A stretch of 64,000 bases of DNA from Angiostrongylus vasorum (GCA_018806985.1 JADANN010000468.1:186001-250000); one strand, 5' to 3'; counted from the first letter of the stretch, positions 24,268-36,205 are shown. Notes: a model not told the origin generated them from the letters alone. Numbers and translations are program-made.

Positions 24268-24309
<42 letters not shown>
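23960..24309. repeat. (TATG)n/(TATATG)n microsatellite ending in (TA)n
   Basis: About 350 bp of TATG/TATA/CATG hexamer-like units ending in a pure (TA)n core at 24275-24309. Long ORFs here on both strands are repeat artefacts. Confidence 0.95.
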
Positions 24310-24310
<1 letters not shown>

Positions 24311-24639
24311 TTACTTGTACCAATATTTATATATACGCATAAGTACATGAGTTTGTATTTTACGTATTCTCTTTACTCTACAATACTATAAAATTGTTGT
24401 TGGAGACTTTATTGCCAGCTTATGAACGGCTAACGAAACTGAGTACAGGAAAGGAAAATTCAGAATTAGGGGACCGAATTCAGGATGTAAACCGTCTTGT
24501 AGGGCTCTTGTACGCAGTAGTTCTCTTTCATACGCATTAATTTCTTGAGAAGAAAGAAAATCGCCTATTAACATGGGATTCTCCTAAGAGTATGAACTCG
24601 ACAGCAGAGAACGAGACCATATTCTCATAAACATAGGAT

Positions 24640-26770
24640 GGTGACACCACAGTGGTAACTGGATTCTCTACTGTATCTGATCACCGCCTTTATCGTCCGA
24701 AGATTCGAATCCGCCACAACAGTAAAAAGGACTCTTGTCTTTGTCATAGAAAAACAAGGCAAGTCCTGTATAACGGGGACATTCTGGGTAAAACTCTCTG
24801 CTCATATTGCCAGCATGCAAAAGGGAAGACCCTGACCGAAAGCTACAAGCTACCTCTCGGAAGATTTAAAACGTGTGCCGAACTTGTCTCATTTCCTCAA
24901 ACAAGAAGCTCAGACTGCATCTCCACTGCCACTAAGGAGTTGCTCAAAAAGAATAGGATACTGAAGCTTGATTTTTGCGGCAACACGGATGATAATAAAT
25001 GCCAGTCGTAGTAAATCCTTGCGGAAGGATTTACATCGGTAAAAACAAGAAAAATTCCTTGGAAGCAACTCAAAAACGATCCAGCCCGAAAAAGTGCCGT
25101 TTGGGATGTTTGTAACTACAATGCCCTACTATCCGCTTGATCAAAGAAGATGGGGCAATGACTACATCCCCCCATAATGGTGGACTGATAACGAAAAAGT
25201 TCTATACCAACATATTCCATTCCACAATCCATTCTCGGATTACGAAATCCCCGTTGAAGAAAAACTGCCTGAGATTTCACCCTTTGAAGCTCGAGTTGCG
25301 ATAAAAAGCATGAAGAGAGCCATACTCAAGGACTCGATAATGTCGCCGCTGCATTCCTTTGAGCTGCTGGCCACAGATTACATGTACATGACCAACATGA
25401 TACCTTAACTTAAGAAAGAAAGCTCCAGACCACTGGAGGACGTCACGCACGGTCATCCAATCCAACAAGGGTGACCGAAGGGATCTTCGTAACTACCATT
25501 TGATATGGTTGTTGAACGTACTCTACAAACTCTTCATGAGGACCATCCTTTTATACATATTGACAACCTTGGATGAGGCACAACAAGTTGAGGAAGCAGG
25601 TTTCCGACGGGGGATTTTTCCTGCACGGAACGCATACAAACCGTGTCAGGCGTCATTGAAGTTTGTTGGGAGTATCAACTCCCTTTCTAACCTTTATCAA
25701 CTGTAAAAAGGGTATGACATAGTCGAAGCAAATGCAATCCTATCAGCGCTTGTCGACCAAGAATTGGGCTCGTCCTGCATAACAACACCACCTGACTTAT
25801 CGGAACTGCGACACAATTATACAGCTTTTTTCATCCACCACTCACCATACCCATAGGAAATGCTTCGTCACGGCAACATCAAATCACTGCATTGCAGTAG
25901 ATAATAAAGCCACTCGAGTGGCACGAGAAGAGCATATACACTGATGAAAAATTTCCTACCAAGTCTTCATTTCTACAATGACATCGTCACCTTTTCATTA
26001 AGTACCAGCGAAGCAGGGACGATGCTAAATGAGCTAAACGATGCGAAGAAAAGGATTGGACTGTGTAATAGAACGAAGACCTAGTTCACGAAGAACCATG
26101 GCGTCAAGACGAACAAATCGAACAGGATGGATACCTGATTACACAGACCATCTCGTAAGCGTACTTTTTCACGTTCAACGAAAATGGGGGAACAACATGA
26201 AGGAGAAATTAGACAGAAGAAGGAGAGAAGCATGGACCGCATCCGGGCCTATCAAAAAACCCACCGACCAACTAGCGAAACGAATACTCCGCGCTCACAG
26301 ATTTGAATTAGAAAATCTTCCCAGCACTCTGTTATACAGCGGAGACGTGGGCTAACACGTCAGTCATGTAAAAAAAAATCTGCTCCGCACCCACAGACCG
26401 CTTGATCGATGTCGTCTGGGATTTAAGCGGTATTCTGTCGCATTCAGTCGGAATACGCAGTTCAATTCTTCAGACATATCTCAACCTCGGTATCCAGGAA
26501 AATACACATCGATAACGAAGCACAGTGGGCAGGTCATACAATAAAAACAACAGGTAACAGATGGGTTAAAAAAAACAGTGGTATGATTCTAAGAGAATGC
26601 AAACGACCTCTTGGACAACTACCTAAACGATGAGCAGACGTCTTCTTGGCTAACGTCAACCATCTGCATTCGCAGATGGCAACGAATTCAAGACTACGGA
26701 ATGGGTCTCGCAAACGTGACCATGATCGAAACAGACCACCGCTATGGACGATGATTGCGCGAGAGAGAAA
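24640..26770 (+). mobile_element. RTE-type LINE, copy 2 (decayed)
   Basis: Plus-strand blocks in order: endonuclease end (STVSDHRLYRPKIRI, 24680-24720), linker (AELVSFPQTRSSDCISTATKE, to 25011), RT start (FEARVAIKSMKRA, 25280-25320), NVLYKLFMRTILLYI (25510-25560), INCKKGYDIVEANAIL (25720), a YNDIVTFS palm region (25975), SEAGTMLNELNDAKKRIG (26010-26060), and ENLPSTLLYSGDV (26310). It is riddled with stops. A (TA)n tract follows about 80 bp downstream. Orientation is opposite to copy 1. Confidence 0.83.
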
Positions 26771-26848
26771 TGAAAGGAAATTGTGTTGAGATCGGCTGTA
26801 CCAGTGAAGACGGGCCACACAGCTGTCCAGTTAAGTTCGCACCTATAT

Positions 26849-26850
<2 letters not shown>

Positions 26851-26905
<55 letters not shown>
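26851..26905. repeat. (TA)n microsatellite
   Basis: 55 bp of pure TA, about 80 bp past the last recognisable LINE sequence. Confidence 0.97.
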
Positions 26906-26910
<5 letters not shown>

Positions 26911-27238
26911 ACAGAACAACCACATACTACTAGTAGAAAAAACACATGAGAAAGCGAATAGAATGGTGGGTGATATGTGCACTTGGATTAGATCTCAACT
27001 TACTGATCTCTCCGGATCATTCACGTTTCAATCAACTTGCGTTCACAGTACAATTAACTTGCTTCCGTTTAACTCCTAAGCAACCACTGCTTTTGATTCA
27101 CTTGCAATTCACAGAAAGCGTTGTGATTAGCAAATCAGACTTTTGATTCCTTTTTGAGAACCCAAGAAATGGTTGTTCTTTAACACATACAAGCACTGGA
27201 GAGCAAAAATGAATCCAAACATATAGCGTAAAAGAAAT

Positions 27239-27287
27239 GTAATAATAATAATAATAACAATAATAATAATAATAACAGTATTAGTAG
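27239..27287. repeat. (AAT)n microsatellite
   Basis: AATAATAATAATAACAATAA-type run directly upstream of a family-B repeat. Confidence 0.92.
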
Positions 27288-27292
27288 TGCAG

Positions 27293-27570
27293 TGGAGATA
27301 GCACGGTGGTTAGCGATGTTGTGGATCAGAAAGCAAAGGCGCAAGTTCGATTTCCGTCCCAACGGTCTCTTCCAATCCAGGGGGGAACGCATTAGCCCGA
27401 CTATGCCCAAAATTGCACAGAGAATTGACTCGGCCAACATTCTACGACATTCATAAAGAAGACTTCAAGCAGCAGCCGAAACAACTCGCGAAATGTTCCA
27501 GAACCATTGTGGACAATGAATGCGAGAAATTCTAGGACCCGCACAGTAGATGTACTGACCGGTCATGTGA
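27293..27570 (+). repeat. Family-B SINE-like repeat
   Basis: Best copy of the family: GATAGCACGGTGGTTAGCGA (box A), CAAGTTCGATTTCC (box B), GAATTGACTCGGCCAACATT, AAGCAGCAGCCGAAACAACT and CCGCACAGTAGATGTACTG. Confidence 0.8.
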
Positions 27571-27861
27571 AATGAAGGCGAAAAAGTGACATTAACTTTA
27601 TCAAAAATCGGAAAACTCATAGAATATAAAGGCTGCAAAAGAAGTGAACAGAATATAATTACAAATTGTTAAAGGTTAGATATACTCCATACCCGCCTCT
27701 TCCTTTTGAACATGAGCGGTCAGATAGGAGAAGAGACAAATGAGGTGAAAAGAAATAGAGTACTAATATGCTAGATAGATATAAAATGACATTAAACATA
27801 AGCAGTATAGTGTAAGCTCTTCAGTTTACCTGAAAGAATAACGTGAGCTAATACCATTTAA

Positions 27862-28060
27862 GGGCGTATGTAGCGCAGTGGTTAGAAGTGCCCTGCAATA
27901 CACACGTGCTTGTTGGTTCAATCGCACAGCCCAGACTCGCCCAACTTTTCAACCTTCCAGGGTCGGAAAATTGGCATGTGACTTGCCTGGGAATTAAAAA
28001 AAAGCTACTTGATAGAATAGTAGGCCATCACAGGCCATTATATAAGTGGTGTCTAGTCGA
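27862..28060 (+). repeat. Family-A SINE-like repeat (5' part)
   Basis: GGGCGTATGTAGCGCAGTGG head and TTGGTTCAATCGC box B, then GGGTCGGAAAATTGGC. The sequence loses similarity after about 28050, so the tail is missing. Confidence 0.75.
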
Positions 28061-28064
28061 TAGC

Positions 28065-28688
28065 GGCTTTAGACGTTGGTTGACCCCCAGCGCCTTATTT
28101 GTCCTTTTACTATCTAATGCCGTTACATTTTTTTAATTTTTTGGCAATTCTACAGCTTTAGCAGAACGAAATAGTGATTTTGTGCTGTGATGCAACAATA
28201 CAGGTAGTGGACACTGTAACGTTAACTTAACAACAGCATGCATCAAAGAACGTTGTGCAACTACAGCCTTACCGTAGCAAAGCGCCTGACGGTGGAATGA
28301 CACTGTCGAAATAAAAACTATTTTTTAAGCCTTTTCGTTCCAACGTTGTCTCTCTAGGACTTATTGAAGTGAAAAATATCTGCAAAAATTTTATGCTCAT
28401 AAAAAAGTCGGAACAGGCTACCTTTCCCATTTTTGGTTACAAGAGAAAATAGGTGCAATTTAAGACATCCTTGGAAAATGGTCAGCAAAACATTCGAATC
28501 ATAATTATTCATAACCTCACTCACATTTGGTTTTGTTGTATCTCCAAATGCAGTGATTTCAGAGCGGATCAGATTAATAACTAGCGTCGTCCAGCGTCTA
28601 CACTCAAATCCCTAAGGCTCCTGAAAGCCATAAACAATCATCGAAGTCACAACGGCCAGCTAATTCACGTAATGAACAACACCCAGAC
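28065..28688. other. Unassigned DNA
   Basis: Nothing recognised. Confidence 0.5.
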
Positions 28689-28690
28689 GT

Positions 28691-28972
28691 ATGTGGTGCG
28701 TGTCGCACAGTGTTCGGAGGTGCCCTGCAGCACACACGTGGAATCGATCATGGAGCCCATGGCCCACGAAGCCTTCCATCCCTCCGGGGTCAGGATTGGT
28801 ACCAGACTTGTCTGGGAGGATAGCAGCATTGGCTCGATACATCAGTGGGCCACCGTGAGTCATTATAAAGGCCTGATATGCATTCAGCCACCTCCATACG
28901 ATGCTTAATGAGGTCTAATGCATGGCGCTTTACTAAGGGATTGATCAACGTTGAGAGCTTTATCCTTTATCC
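28691..28972 (+). repeat. Family-A SINE-like repeat
   Basis: GTGGTGCGTGTCGCACAGTG head, GGGAGGATAGCAGCATTGGC body, and tail GAGAGCTTTATCCTTTATCC. Confidence 0.85.
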
Positions 28973-28974
28973 TT

Positions 28975-29888
28975 TCTTGCCCAAACGGAACCCAAAGATC
29001 TTAAGATTCCACGGATACTATGCTTAATTGACATGCAACATTTCATGTAGCAAAGAAAGTGACACATTGCCAAATGGCGACTGTAGGTCGATATCGATGC
29101 ATTTTCCTTTTTAGTCCCTTATTTTACTGTGTATAAATTCTTAGCACCACTTCTTGTAGTCAACCAATAGCTTGCCATCAGAGATGCCACTTAAGACGTG
29201 GTTTTAAAAAAAAGAAGCATTGCGTAGTTCATAACCCACAAGAAACTGTTCGATTTTCATAAGATTGTTGGTCTGGTGAAGGAAATGGAAGGTACTAAGG
29301 CTTTCCGATGCATGCACACAAAGTACGCTCCCGTCAATAACGGTGCTCCTTTGATAATAATAGAAGCTCACAACTTCGCTATGCACAGATATGGGTGGGA
29401 ATAAAAGATTTTAAAGGTATCCGTGTACACTCACCTTATGGTGTTGAACTTACCAGCAAAGGATGATAAAAACCGTTCTTGAACTAGTGATGATGAATTT
29501 TCTTCACCACACACACTACTTAGAAATCTTCCAAAAGTTTGAAAATGAAAGTAAGATCTTTCAAATTATAAAAGAGAATGTATGGAACACTAGAATTTAA
29601 CAAACTGACCAAAATATACACGATTAAATACTTGTAGAATGAACAGAATAAAAAAAGTGACATGGTTATTTTCAGAGTGCGTTGGATAGTATGCATTGAA
29701 TCCAATGCACACTGCGAGTGACGAAGACCTCGGTGTAATCCCTCACTCAGTTATCTACGTATCGCAAATGTGGACAAATAAACCTTGTACCGACTACCGA
29801 CTGCCCCAGGGTGGATTATCCGTTAAAAAAAATTATTACCAACGGATAATCATATCAACAATAGTCACAGTGAATAAAAGAGCATCGC
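28975..29888. other. Unassigned DNA
   Basis: Nothing recognised; ORFs are short. Confidence 0.5.
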
Positions 29889-29889
29889 C

Positions 29890-30070
29890 GGGTGAGTATG
29901 CTTCACTCGAGATGCCAATGAGGGAAATCCGGTTCGATGCGAGACGAAGACACCACATCGAGAAGAACAACTGTGGACCATCGACAAGGATCGTCGGCTC
30001 CGATGAAGACTAAGACGTCGAAACATTCGCCGAATAAACATCTCTACTAACCTCGTATAAGCTCAACAAT
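29890..30070 (+). repeat. Family-E repeat
   Basis: Core ATCGTCGGCTCCGATGAAGA followed by ACGTCGAAACATTCGCCGAA and ACCTCGTATAAGCTC; shared with copies at 32860, 38310, 42480 (inverted), 32400 (inverted) and 56840 (inverted). Confidence 0.7.
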
Positions 30071-30540
30071 AGAAACACATGTTGATTAAACAAACCTTGT
30101 TTTTAGAACGGACAGAGGAGAAGCACCGGTGAAAATTCGGATTATCATACGAAAAAGTGTTAATTTTGAATATGTAACTCTAAAGAAGACCACAGACTCT
30201 GACAACAAAGCATTTCTACAACCTAGTAGTGCAACAAAAGTGTGAAGCAAGGACGACAATGTCCCAGATATTGCCATTAACGAAGATTGTTTAGACTTGA
30301 TTAATTGCAAGTGACATTTTCCTGATTACGTCCCTTCTAAAGGGGTAAAGCACAAAACAACTGCTGGCTTACTTATTATGTGATAGTGACAGTGGAAGTA
30401 AAACTTCTTACTTGTAACTATGGCTTACATTTCAAGAACACTAATGTAGAGAAATGAAAGGAGGCAAAAAAGCACTCAAATTTCACTGGTAAAAAAATTG
30501 TTGCACGTTAGCCGAATGCGCAGAATACTATTAGCTTGTA
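30071..30540. other. Unassigned DNA
   Basis: Nothing recognised between the family-E copy and the mariner. Confidence 0.5.
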
Positions 30541-30542
30541 AC

Positions 30543-31721
30543 ACATGAAATGTCCGATTTTAAGCGTAAAGGATAATCACCATAACGTTTTTCATACCAA
30601 GTTCTATTAATCGAAATAAGATCCATTAGAATTAGCACATTTTCCAACAAGAAACAAATTTAGTTATTCAAGATGCACAAAAATCCGGAGTTCTGGATGC
30701 GACGAGTTCGTTAAAGGCATTTTTTGCGTCATCGTGGTTGGTGAAGCACTTCTCGGTCAGGAAGTTGTCAAGGTGCTTAAAAAAGTGATAGTCGGTAGGG
30801 TAGAGGTCTGATGAATATTGAGGAGGAAGCAAAGTTTCATAGCCCAACTCGTTCAACTTCTGCAGTGCTGGTTCCGCAACCTGAGGCCAGGCATTGTCGT
30901 GGACGACTGTTCCCTTTTTTGTTGACTAATGCCGATCGTTGTTGTTGGATTTCACGATGCATTTCGTTGATTTGTTGGCAATACTTCTCTGCCGTAGTCG
31001 TTTCGCCCGGATTCAAAAGGCTGTGATGAATGCTCGGCTGCGGACCACCAAACAGTCACCACAGCCTTTTTTGGTGCAATTTAGACTTTGGGAAGTACTG
31101 TGGAGCCTGACTGCAATCCAAGCCGAGCCGGTTGTCGTACGAAATCCATCTCTCGTCGCAAGTCACAATTCGATCAAGAAAAGGGTTGTTTTTATTGGGC
31201 AGAATAAGAGCAGACGACGCTTCAAAACGGCGATTTTTTTTGATTATCGCTTAATTCGTGCGGCTTCCACTTGTCGAGTTTTTTTTTCTTTGCTTTGCCA
31301 TTCACGTGAGTGGAAATTGTTCCTGTGCTTACGCCAAGCTGTGTGCCTTCACTTCGTCGTCGGCAAGTTCACTGGGACGTCCGTTGCCTTTCTTATTTTT
31401 CCAGATCGAATTCACCAGATCGGAATTGCCGGGACCATGTTCACAGTGCTGATTCACCACCACTACCTTCACCCCAAACTTGATGATTTTCCGAGCTCCC
31501 GCCGCGGTTCGCATGTCCACTCTTCCACTACTACAAAAAAGGATTCAAATATCACGCTGATTTATATCGAAGTTGGAGCCTATAAGAATGATAATCTGAA
31601 ATCTAGAAAGAGCAGACCTTATACTGTAGAAATACATATTAAACGTACATAAAGAACAAAATTTATCTTTAAAAAATTGTACGGAAAAATAAAACAATTG
31701 AATCGGACATTTCATATGCAC
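30543..31721 (-). mobile_element. Mariner element (bandit/Hsmar1-like), copy 2
   Basis: Inverted ends ATGAAATGTCCGATT (about 30546) and AATCGGACATTTCAT (to about 31720) match those of copy 1. The transposase is on the minus strand, with blocks RPSELADDEVKA, TCDERWISYDN, HDNAWPQVAEPALQKLNE, and SSDLYPTDYHFFKHLDNFL, in that order. All three catalytic Asp positions are present but the ORF is frameshifted. It is somewhat better preserved at the C-terminus than copy 1. The length of about 1.18 kb agrees with copy 1. Confidence 0.9.
30668..31520 (-). pseudogene. Mariner transposase pseudogene, copy 2
   Basis: The C-terminal block (NELGYETLLPPQ to RTPDFCAS, 30856-30668) is open. Upstream blocks lie in other frames, so at least three frameshifts separate the N-terminal HTH part (around 31450) from the catalytic core. 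Confidence 0.8.
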
Positions 31722-31724
31722 CAA

Positions 31725-32398
31725 CCTACTAACACGTCATGCCATGCCATACCATGCCACTAATCATGGAACTCATTGAAGTTGGAGCATAAGACATGCA
31801 TCACAAACTTTAAAGACTCTAATTGCAGTCAACAACACACCCAAAGAAATTGCCTAGAACTCACTACAACTTACTTGGAGTCTTACAAAGGCTGATTTCC
31901 GCGTCTTCTTATCGTCATGGGACATTCGCGGTTTCTCAGCAGCGTGCTCGGTTATTCTAGCTTACTTAACTAACCCTTATACAGACCTGTACTTCAACAG
32001 TAAGGCAGTACAAAGTAGACGAACAAGGAAAAATAACATGGAAATGAATAATAACTTCCGCAACAAATTGATAGTAGGAAACTTCAACAATCGTTGTGTT
32101 AAAGTGAAGCATCAAGAGACAAACAGAAAGTAAAAGGTTCAAACTCGGATACTCACAAGGAAATGTTGCTTGGAAAAATTTTCTAATGACGAATTTTACG
32201 TTAAAGATGGCGGTGGTCGCGAACGTGCTTCTGCTAGAGGCGAGGATGAATTAAAGCCTTCCCTGTAAGCAAACACATGCAAAACTACGTTAAAATCGAC
32301 TTTCATTGAACCTCAGCAAACAGTAATTAGTGACTTCTTAGATTATTAAGCTACTTAAAATTCTTCAATTAAGTCAAGATTACTAAGAGATCGACCAA
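31725..32398. other. Unassigned DNA
   Basis: Contains a small CATGCCATGCCATACCATGC direct repeat near 31738-31760; otherwise nothing recognised. Confidence 0.5.
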
Positions 32399-32399
32399 A

Positions 32400-32600
32400 A
32401 GAATTATGCGGCTAACCTTCCGACATCTTCGTCCTCTTCAAAGCCGGATTGATTGGAGTCGATGGTCTACAGGTAGCCGTCCTTGCGGTCTTGGTGTTCA
32501 TTGGGGTACCGAGTCGACCCCATTGAGAGTGGAGCACCGATCGGATGAAGAATCACACTCGCCGGTGCCTTCTTATAGAAGACAGAAGTTTATCTCTTGT
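32400..32600 (-). repeat. Family-E repeat
   Basis: CTTCCGACATCTTCGTCCTC and GATTGGAGTCGATGGTCTAC are the reverse form of the family-E core. Confidence 0.6.
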
Positions 32601-32859
32601 GGCCATCCAATATGACCTGCTTTTTTTGAAGGGGGGTTTATCAAGGCTTAGTGAAAGTCGGTTTTAGGTTATTCTATGCGCCAGTTCATGATGTACTGAC
32701 TGCTGCAAGATTCACTGACGCCAGGAAAACAAATCATGCTGGATGGCTGCAATAGAGCAACTTCCGTCTTGTATAGGATGGCATCGTCCAGTGAGATTGA
32801 TTCTTCATTTGATTGGCACACCACTTCACTGAATGCAACTCAGTGCGACAACGAACGCG

Positions 32860-32960
32860 CACATCACAAGGATCACATGTAAACCATCGACTTGAGCCAA
32901 TTCGGCTCTGACGAAGACGAAGATCTCGAAACGATAGCTGAACAAATTTTTCTTATCAAC
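32860..32960 (+). repeat. Family-E repeat (partial)
   Basis: GTAAACCATCGACTTGAGCC, TCGGCTCTGACGAAGACGAA and TCGAAACGATAGCTGAACAA; abuts the dead mariner fragment. Confidence 0.65.
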
Positions 32961-33660
32961 GCGCAAAACTGTTCGAGAACTTACAAAAAGGATTTTGTGT
33001 AACCATCCCAACTCGTTTCACAGCATCTAAAAAAGATTTCATAGCTCAGAATGTTCAACAAATGGATGTTCTATTAACTGAGTGACAACCAATGAAATCA
33101 CCTTTCTGAGGTGTCATCGGCGCTTTTTCTGTGCATCCAGAACCACTTGTCTGTCGACCGACGAGCAACGAGAAATGGATCCTTTACGACAATCGAAGCA
33201 ATTGTTGGATCACGAAGAAGCTCCACCTCACTTCCCGTACATGAAATAGCATCAAAAGAAGGTCATGCTGACCATTTGGTGGTCTGCAGTTGGATTGATT
33301 AATCACGGTTTCCTGAATTCAGGTGAAACGATTACGGTAGAGAAGTGTTGTACCGCAAATCGAAGAATAACACCAAAAACTTCGACGCCTTCGTCCTATG
33401 TTGGTCAACAAAACGGGGACAATCTTTCTGCACAATAACGCCTGGCCTATACATCGAACTACCGACACCTCACATCTACCACAATCGCCAGACTCCTTCC
33501 CTATCAACCAACTGTTACTACTTTAAGCGTCTCGCCAACTTCATGTACGAGAAATACTTTAGACTAAGTCGAGACCGAACCTGTATTCAACGACCCCATC
33601 ACTCCCAGAAGACCAGAATTTTGTGGAATCGGTATAACAAACTACCTCGTTCATAAAGAG
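32961..33660 (+). pseudogene. Mariner transposase fragment, copy 3, catalytic Asp changed to Asn
   Basis: Plus-strand blocks across frames include the linker-side helix region (near 32970), SALFLCIQNHL, SNEKWILYDNRS, FGGLQLD, LHNNAWP, and a degraded YSPDL/HFF region (33490-33550). The first Asp (normally CDEKW) reads SNEKW and the second (normally HDNA) reads HNNA, so the catalytic triad is lost. No terminal repeats were found. It differs from copies 1 and 2 and probably represents another mariner lineage. A family-E repeat abuts its left side. Confidence 0.75.
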
Positions 33661-33800
33661 TGTTGGTCCTGAGGGTTTTTATTTCGCCTAGTTTTCTATC
33701 TACCAGTACCATCAGCAATCACCAGTCAACGGGATTGATCTGGAGAGCCCACACCGGCACTGGACCCAGTTAAGCTGAGATTGCAGTCGAAATCACAATG

Positions 33801-36024
33801 TTTTACTTTTTTATTTACTGCTTATTACAATTTTCACGGCAGGGGTACTATTTTTTGCGAATATCTCGGTATCGTTGTGGATTTCGCATTCTCCTTGAAT
33901 CGTGGGTTATACCCAGTCCAACAGCGTTGGGCACTACGAGTTAGGTAACAAGAAAAGGACCAAAATAGAAGAACGAGAGAAAAACAATAATGAAGTAATC
34001 TTGCAAAAACATTTAAAAAAAAAGGGCTCATTACTACAAGACTCTTGTTTCTCGTAACTCTACGAAGTAGTGGAGCCCAAAGAAAACCGAAAACACGAAA
34101 AACAATTAAAAAACAATAAATAAAAAGCAAAGAAAGAGGACAGATGCGACTGGCATCATAAGCCTCTGGGAGCTCAGCAGTACTCGTGATGCAAATATAT
34201 TGCTTCTTTACTACTGTGCCTATTTATCATTTATTGAAATTTACTTACTTGCTTGATACTTGAACGACCCGTCCTCACTGGTTGTGCGGGCCCCACATAA
34301 CCTCCACTTTTGGGAGATTTGCTGGCTAAGCCATTGTGGTTCCCTGGAATGCCGAGGTTAGCTTGGCCTAAGTCTGCCCCATGTCTTCACAACACAGGCA
34401 CTCGCAGCCCCTTGTGGATCAGAGGGAGATTTGCCGCAATTCGACTTTAATACCAGGACGGTGGTGGATTTTGGTATTGGTTTACTTCTTAGCTAGGCTT
34501 CATGATGGAAACGCTGGCCTCTTGGGATACCCTGCCAGTGGCTGAATCCCCCCGATATACATCGCAGTCCGACACCCAGGAACACCTCCCAGCCACGATG
34601 AGGCAGTAAACCATTGGGAGGTCTTAAAATTTAATGGATGAAAATTTCAGAATGCTATCGACTTTGGTATCCATCAAATCTTTGGAACAACCGCAATCCT
34701 TCTTTAAATTCAACTATCAAGAACACAGATTTCGATGCTCTCGTTTGTTGCCTTTTCTTCGAAGTCATTTTTCTTCTCCGCAAATTATTATTGAAGGCAC
34801 ATTCCTAATATCATAGTGTATAAAGGAATGTAAAATATTTTTTAAAAAACCTTCACGGTGATGTGTCTTCAAGCGGGCAATGCAGACTAATTGAGCAGCA
34901 CCAAAAGTAAAGTCTCGGTAATCTCGAGAAAAAGAAATTAGACGAGCGGGGGTTTAATCCCACTGTCTAGGATAATCTATCGTGCTTCGAGCACTGAACC
35001 AGAAGCCAGCAATGGTGGTGAGTGATTTTACCGGCTTTTTCGGTTTTTATGGATTTAAATCTCAGTAATCGGTTCTTATGTTTGCTCTCAATTATAAAAC
35101 TTTAATCTGTCTTAAACGTATTCGCTTTTCGGCAGTTTTTCTTCAGACGATGTGATTTCACCGGTCTCATTGGCTTGGTCCAATGAAAGATGAACGTCAT
35201 GATGTTGGTGAGGTAAATGTGTTTAACAAGCATTTCTTTCCTTTGAGTCTACCGAGACCTTATTTTCGGTGCTGCCCAATTAATCTACATTGTCTGCTTG
35301 AAGACAAATCATCGTGAAGATTTTTTAAACTTATTTTATGTTCCTTTTTTACGCTATACTATTAAGAAGGATGCATTGCGCTATTTTGATATGCTTGCTA
35401 AAGTTCTGCCTCTCGTACAAACCTGTGGTGAAGAAAAATGACCTCGAAAAGAAGCAGCAAACAAGACCAAGAAACCTTTCTTCTTGATAGATGAGTTTAA
35501 AGAAAGATTGAGGTTCTTCCAAAGACTTGATGGATGCCAAAGTCGATAGCATTCTGGGATTTTCATTCATTAAATTTCGGTAAGTGATAAATAGGCACAG
35601 TAATAAAGTAGCGGTATATCACCTGATATCACCTGTATCGCCTCTACTCCTGTCTTCCCAGAGGGTTGTGATGCGAGTCCGATCTGTCCTCTTTCTTTGT
35701 TTTTTATTTATTGTCTTTAATTGTTTTCATAATATCGATTTCGTATGGGCTCCATTACTTCGTAGAGTTATGAGAAACAAGAGTCTTATCGTAGTGAGCC
35801 CTCTTTAGAATGTATTTTGCAAGAATGCTTCATTATTGTTTTTCTTTTGTTCTTCTTTTTTGGTCTCTTTCTTGCTACCTAACCCGCAGCGCTCAACGCT
35901 GTTGGACTGAGTATACGCCACGATTCAAACAGAATGCGAAATCAACTACAACGATGCTAAGGTATTCGCAAAAATAATATCCCTGCCGTGAAAATTGTAA
36001 TAGGCAGTAAATAAAGAAGTAAAA
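33801..36024. repeat. Large imperfect palindrome (about 0.8-kb arms, about 290-bp spacer)
   Basis: The left arm (33801-34940) reads as the reverse complement of the right arm (35231-36024). Matching pairs are GTTTTACTTTTTTATTTACT with 36024-36005, GGATTTCGCATTCTCCTTGA with 35945-35925, and AGAATGCTATCGACTTTGGT with 35556-35537. ACCTTCACGGTGATGTGTCT pairs with 35315-35300. The left arm is longer because a family-D element (34243-34626) is inserted in it. ORFs 34634-34816 (plus) and 35349-35570 (minus) are the same sequence in the two arms. It looks like a foldback element or an inverted duplication. Confidence 0.88.
34243..34626 (-). repeat. Family-D repeat inserted in the palindrome, with target-site duplication
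   Basis: A 384-bp unit flanked by AAATTT on both sides (34237-34242 and 34627-34632). The intact right arm of the palindrome has a single GAAATTTAATG at this point, so the boundaries are exact. Reverse-oriented, the unit runs from TAAGACCTCCCAATGG to a tail of CAAGTATCAAGCAAGTAAGT. It includes ACCACAATGGCTTAGCCAGC and GGCCCGCACAACCAGTGAGG. Confidence 0.88.
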
Positions 36025-36039
36025 GACTGTGGTTTTTCT

Positions 36040-36205
36040 ATGATACTGAGATATCTGCAAAATTACGGATCGCAGGTGTTTGCGGTGGGGAACGAACGCG
36101 CTATTACCGTCTCCGGGGGTGACGCTTTCATCCCTCACACCATGCGGTCCTTAGTTTCCCCTGTCTCTTAGCTAGTTCTATCGATCAGTGCCATCAGCAA
36201 TCACC
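36040..36205 (-). repeat. Family-C repeat (left half of an inverted pair)
   Basis: GATACTGAGATATCTGCAAA, GGTGGGGAACGAACGCGCTA and CACACCATGCGGTCC; pairs with 36310-36545. Confidence 0.78.

Noticed and set aside
23881..24348. 155-codon minus-strand ORF rich in His, Ile and Tyr
   Set aside because: It is a direct read-through of a TATG/CATG microsatellite; the plus strand is equally open.
27180..27440. Leu-rich minus-strand ORF resembling a signal peptide
   Set aside because: The Leu run is an (AAT)n microsatellite read in reverse.
30939..31652. 237-codon plus-strand ORF, the longest in the window
   Set aside because: It is the antisense of mariner copy 2; the minus strand carries the recognisable transposase motifs.
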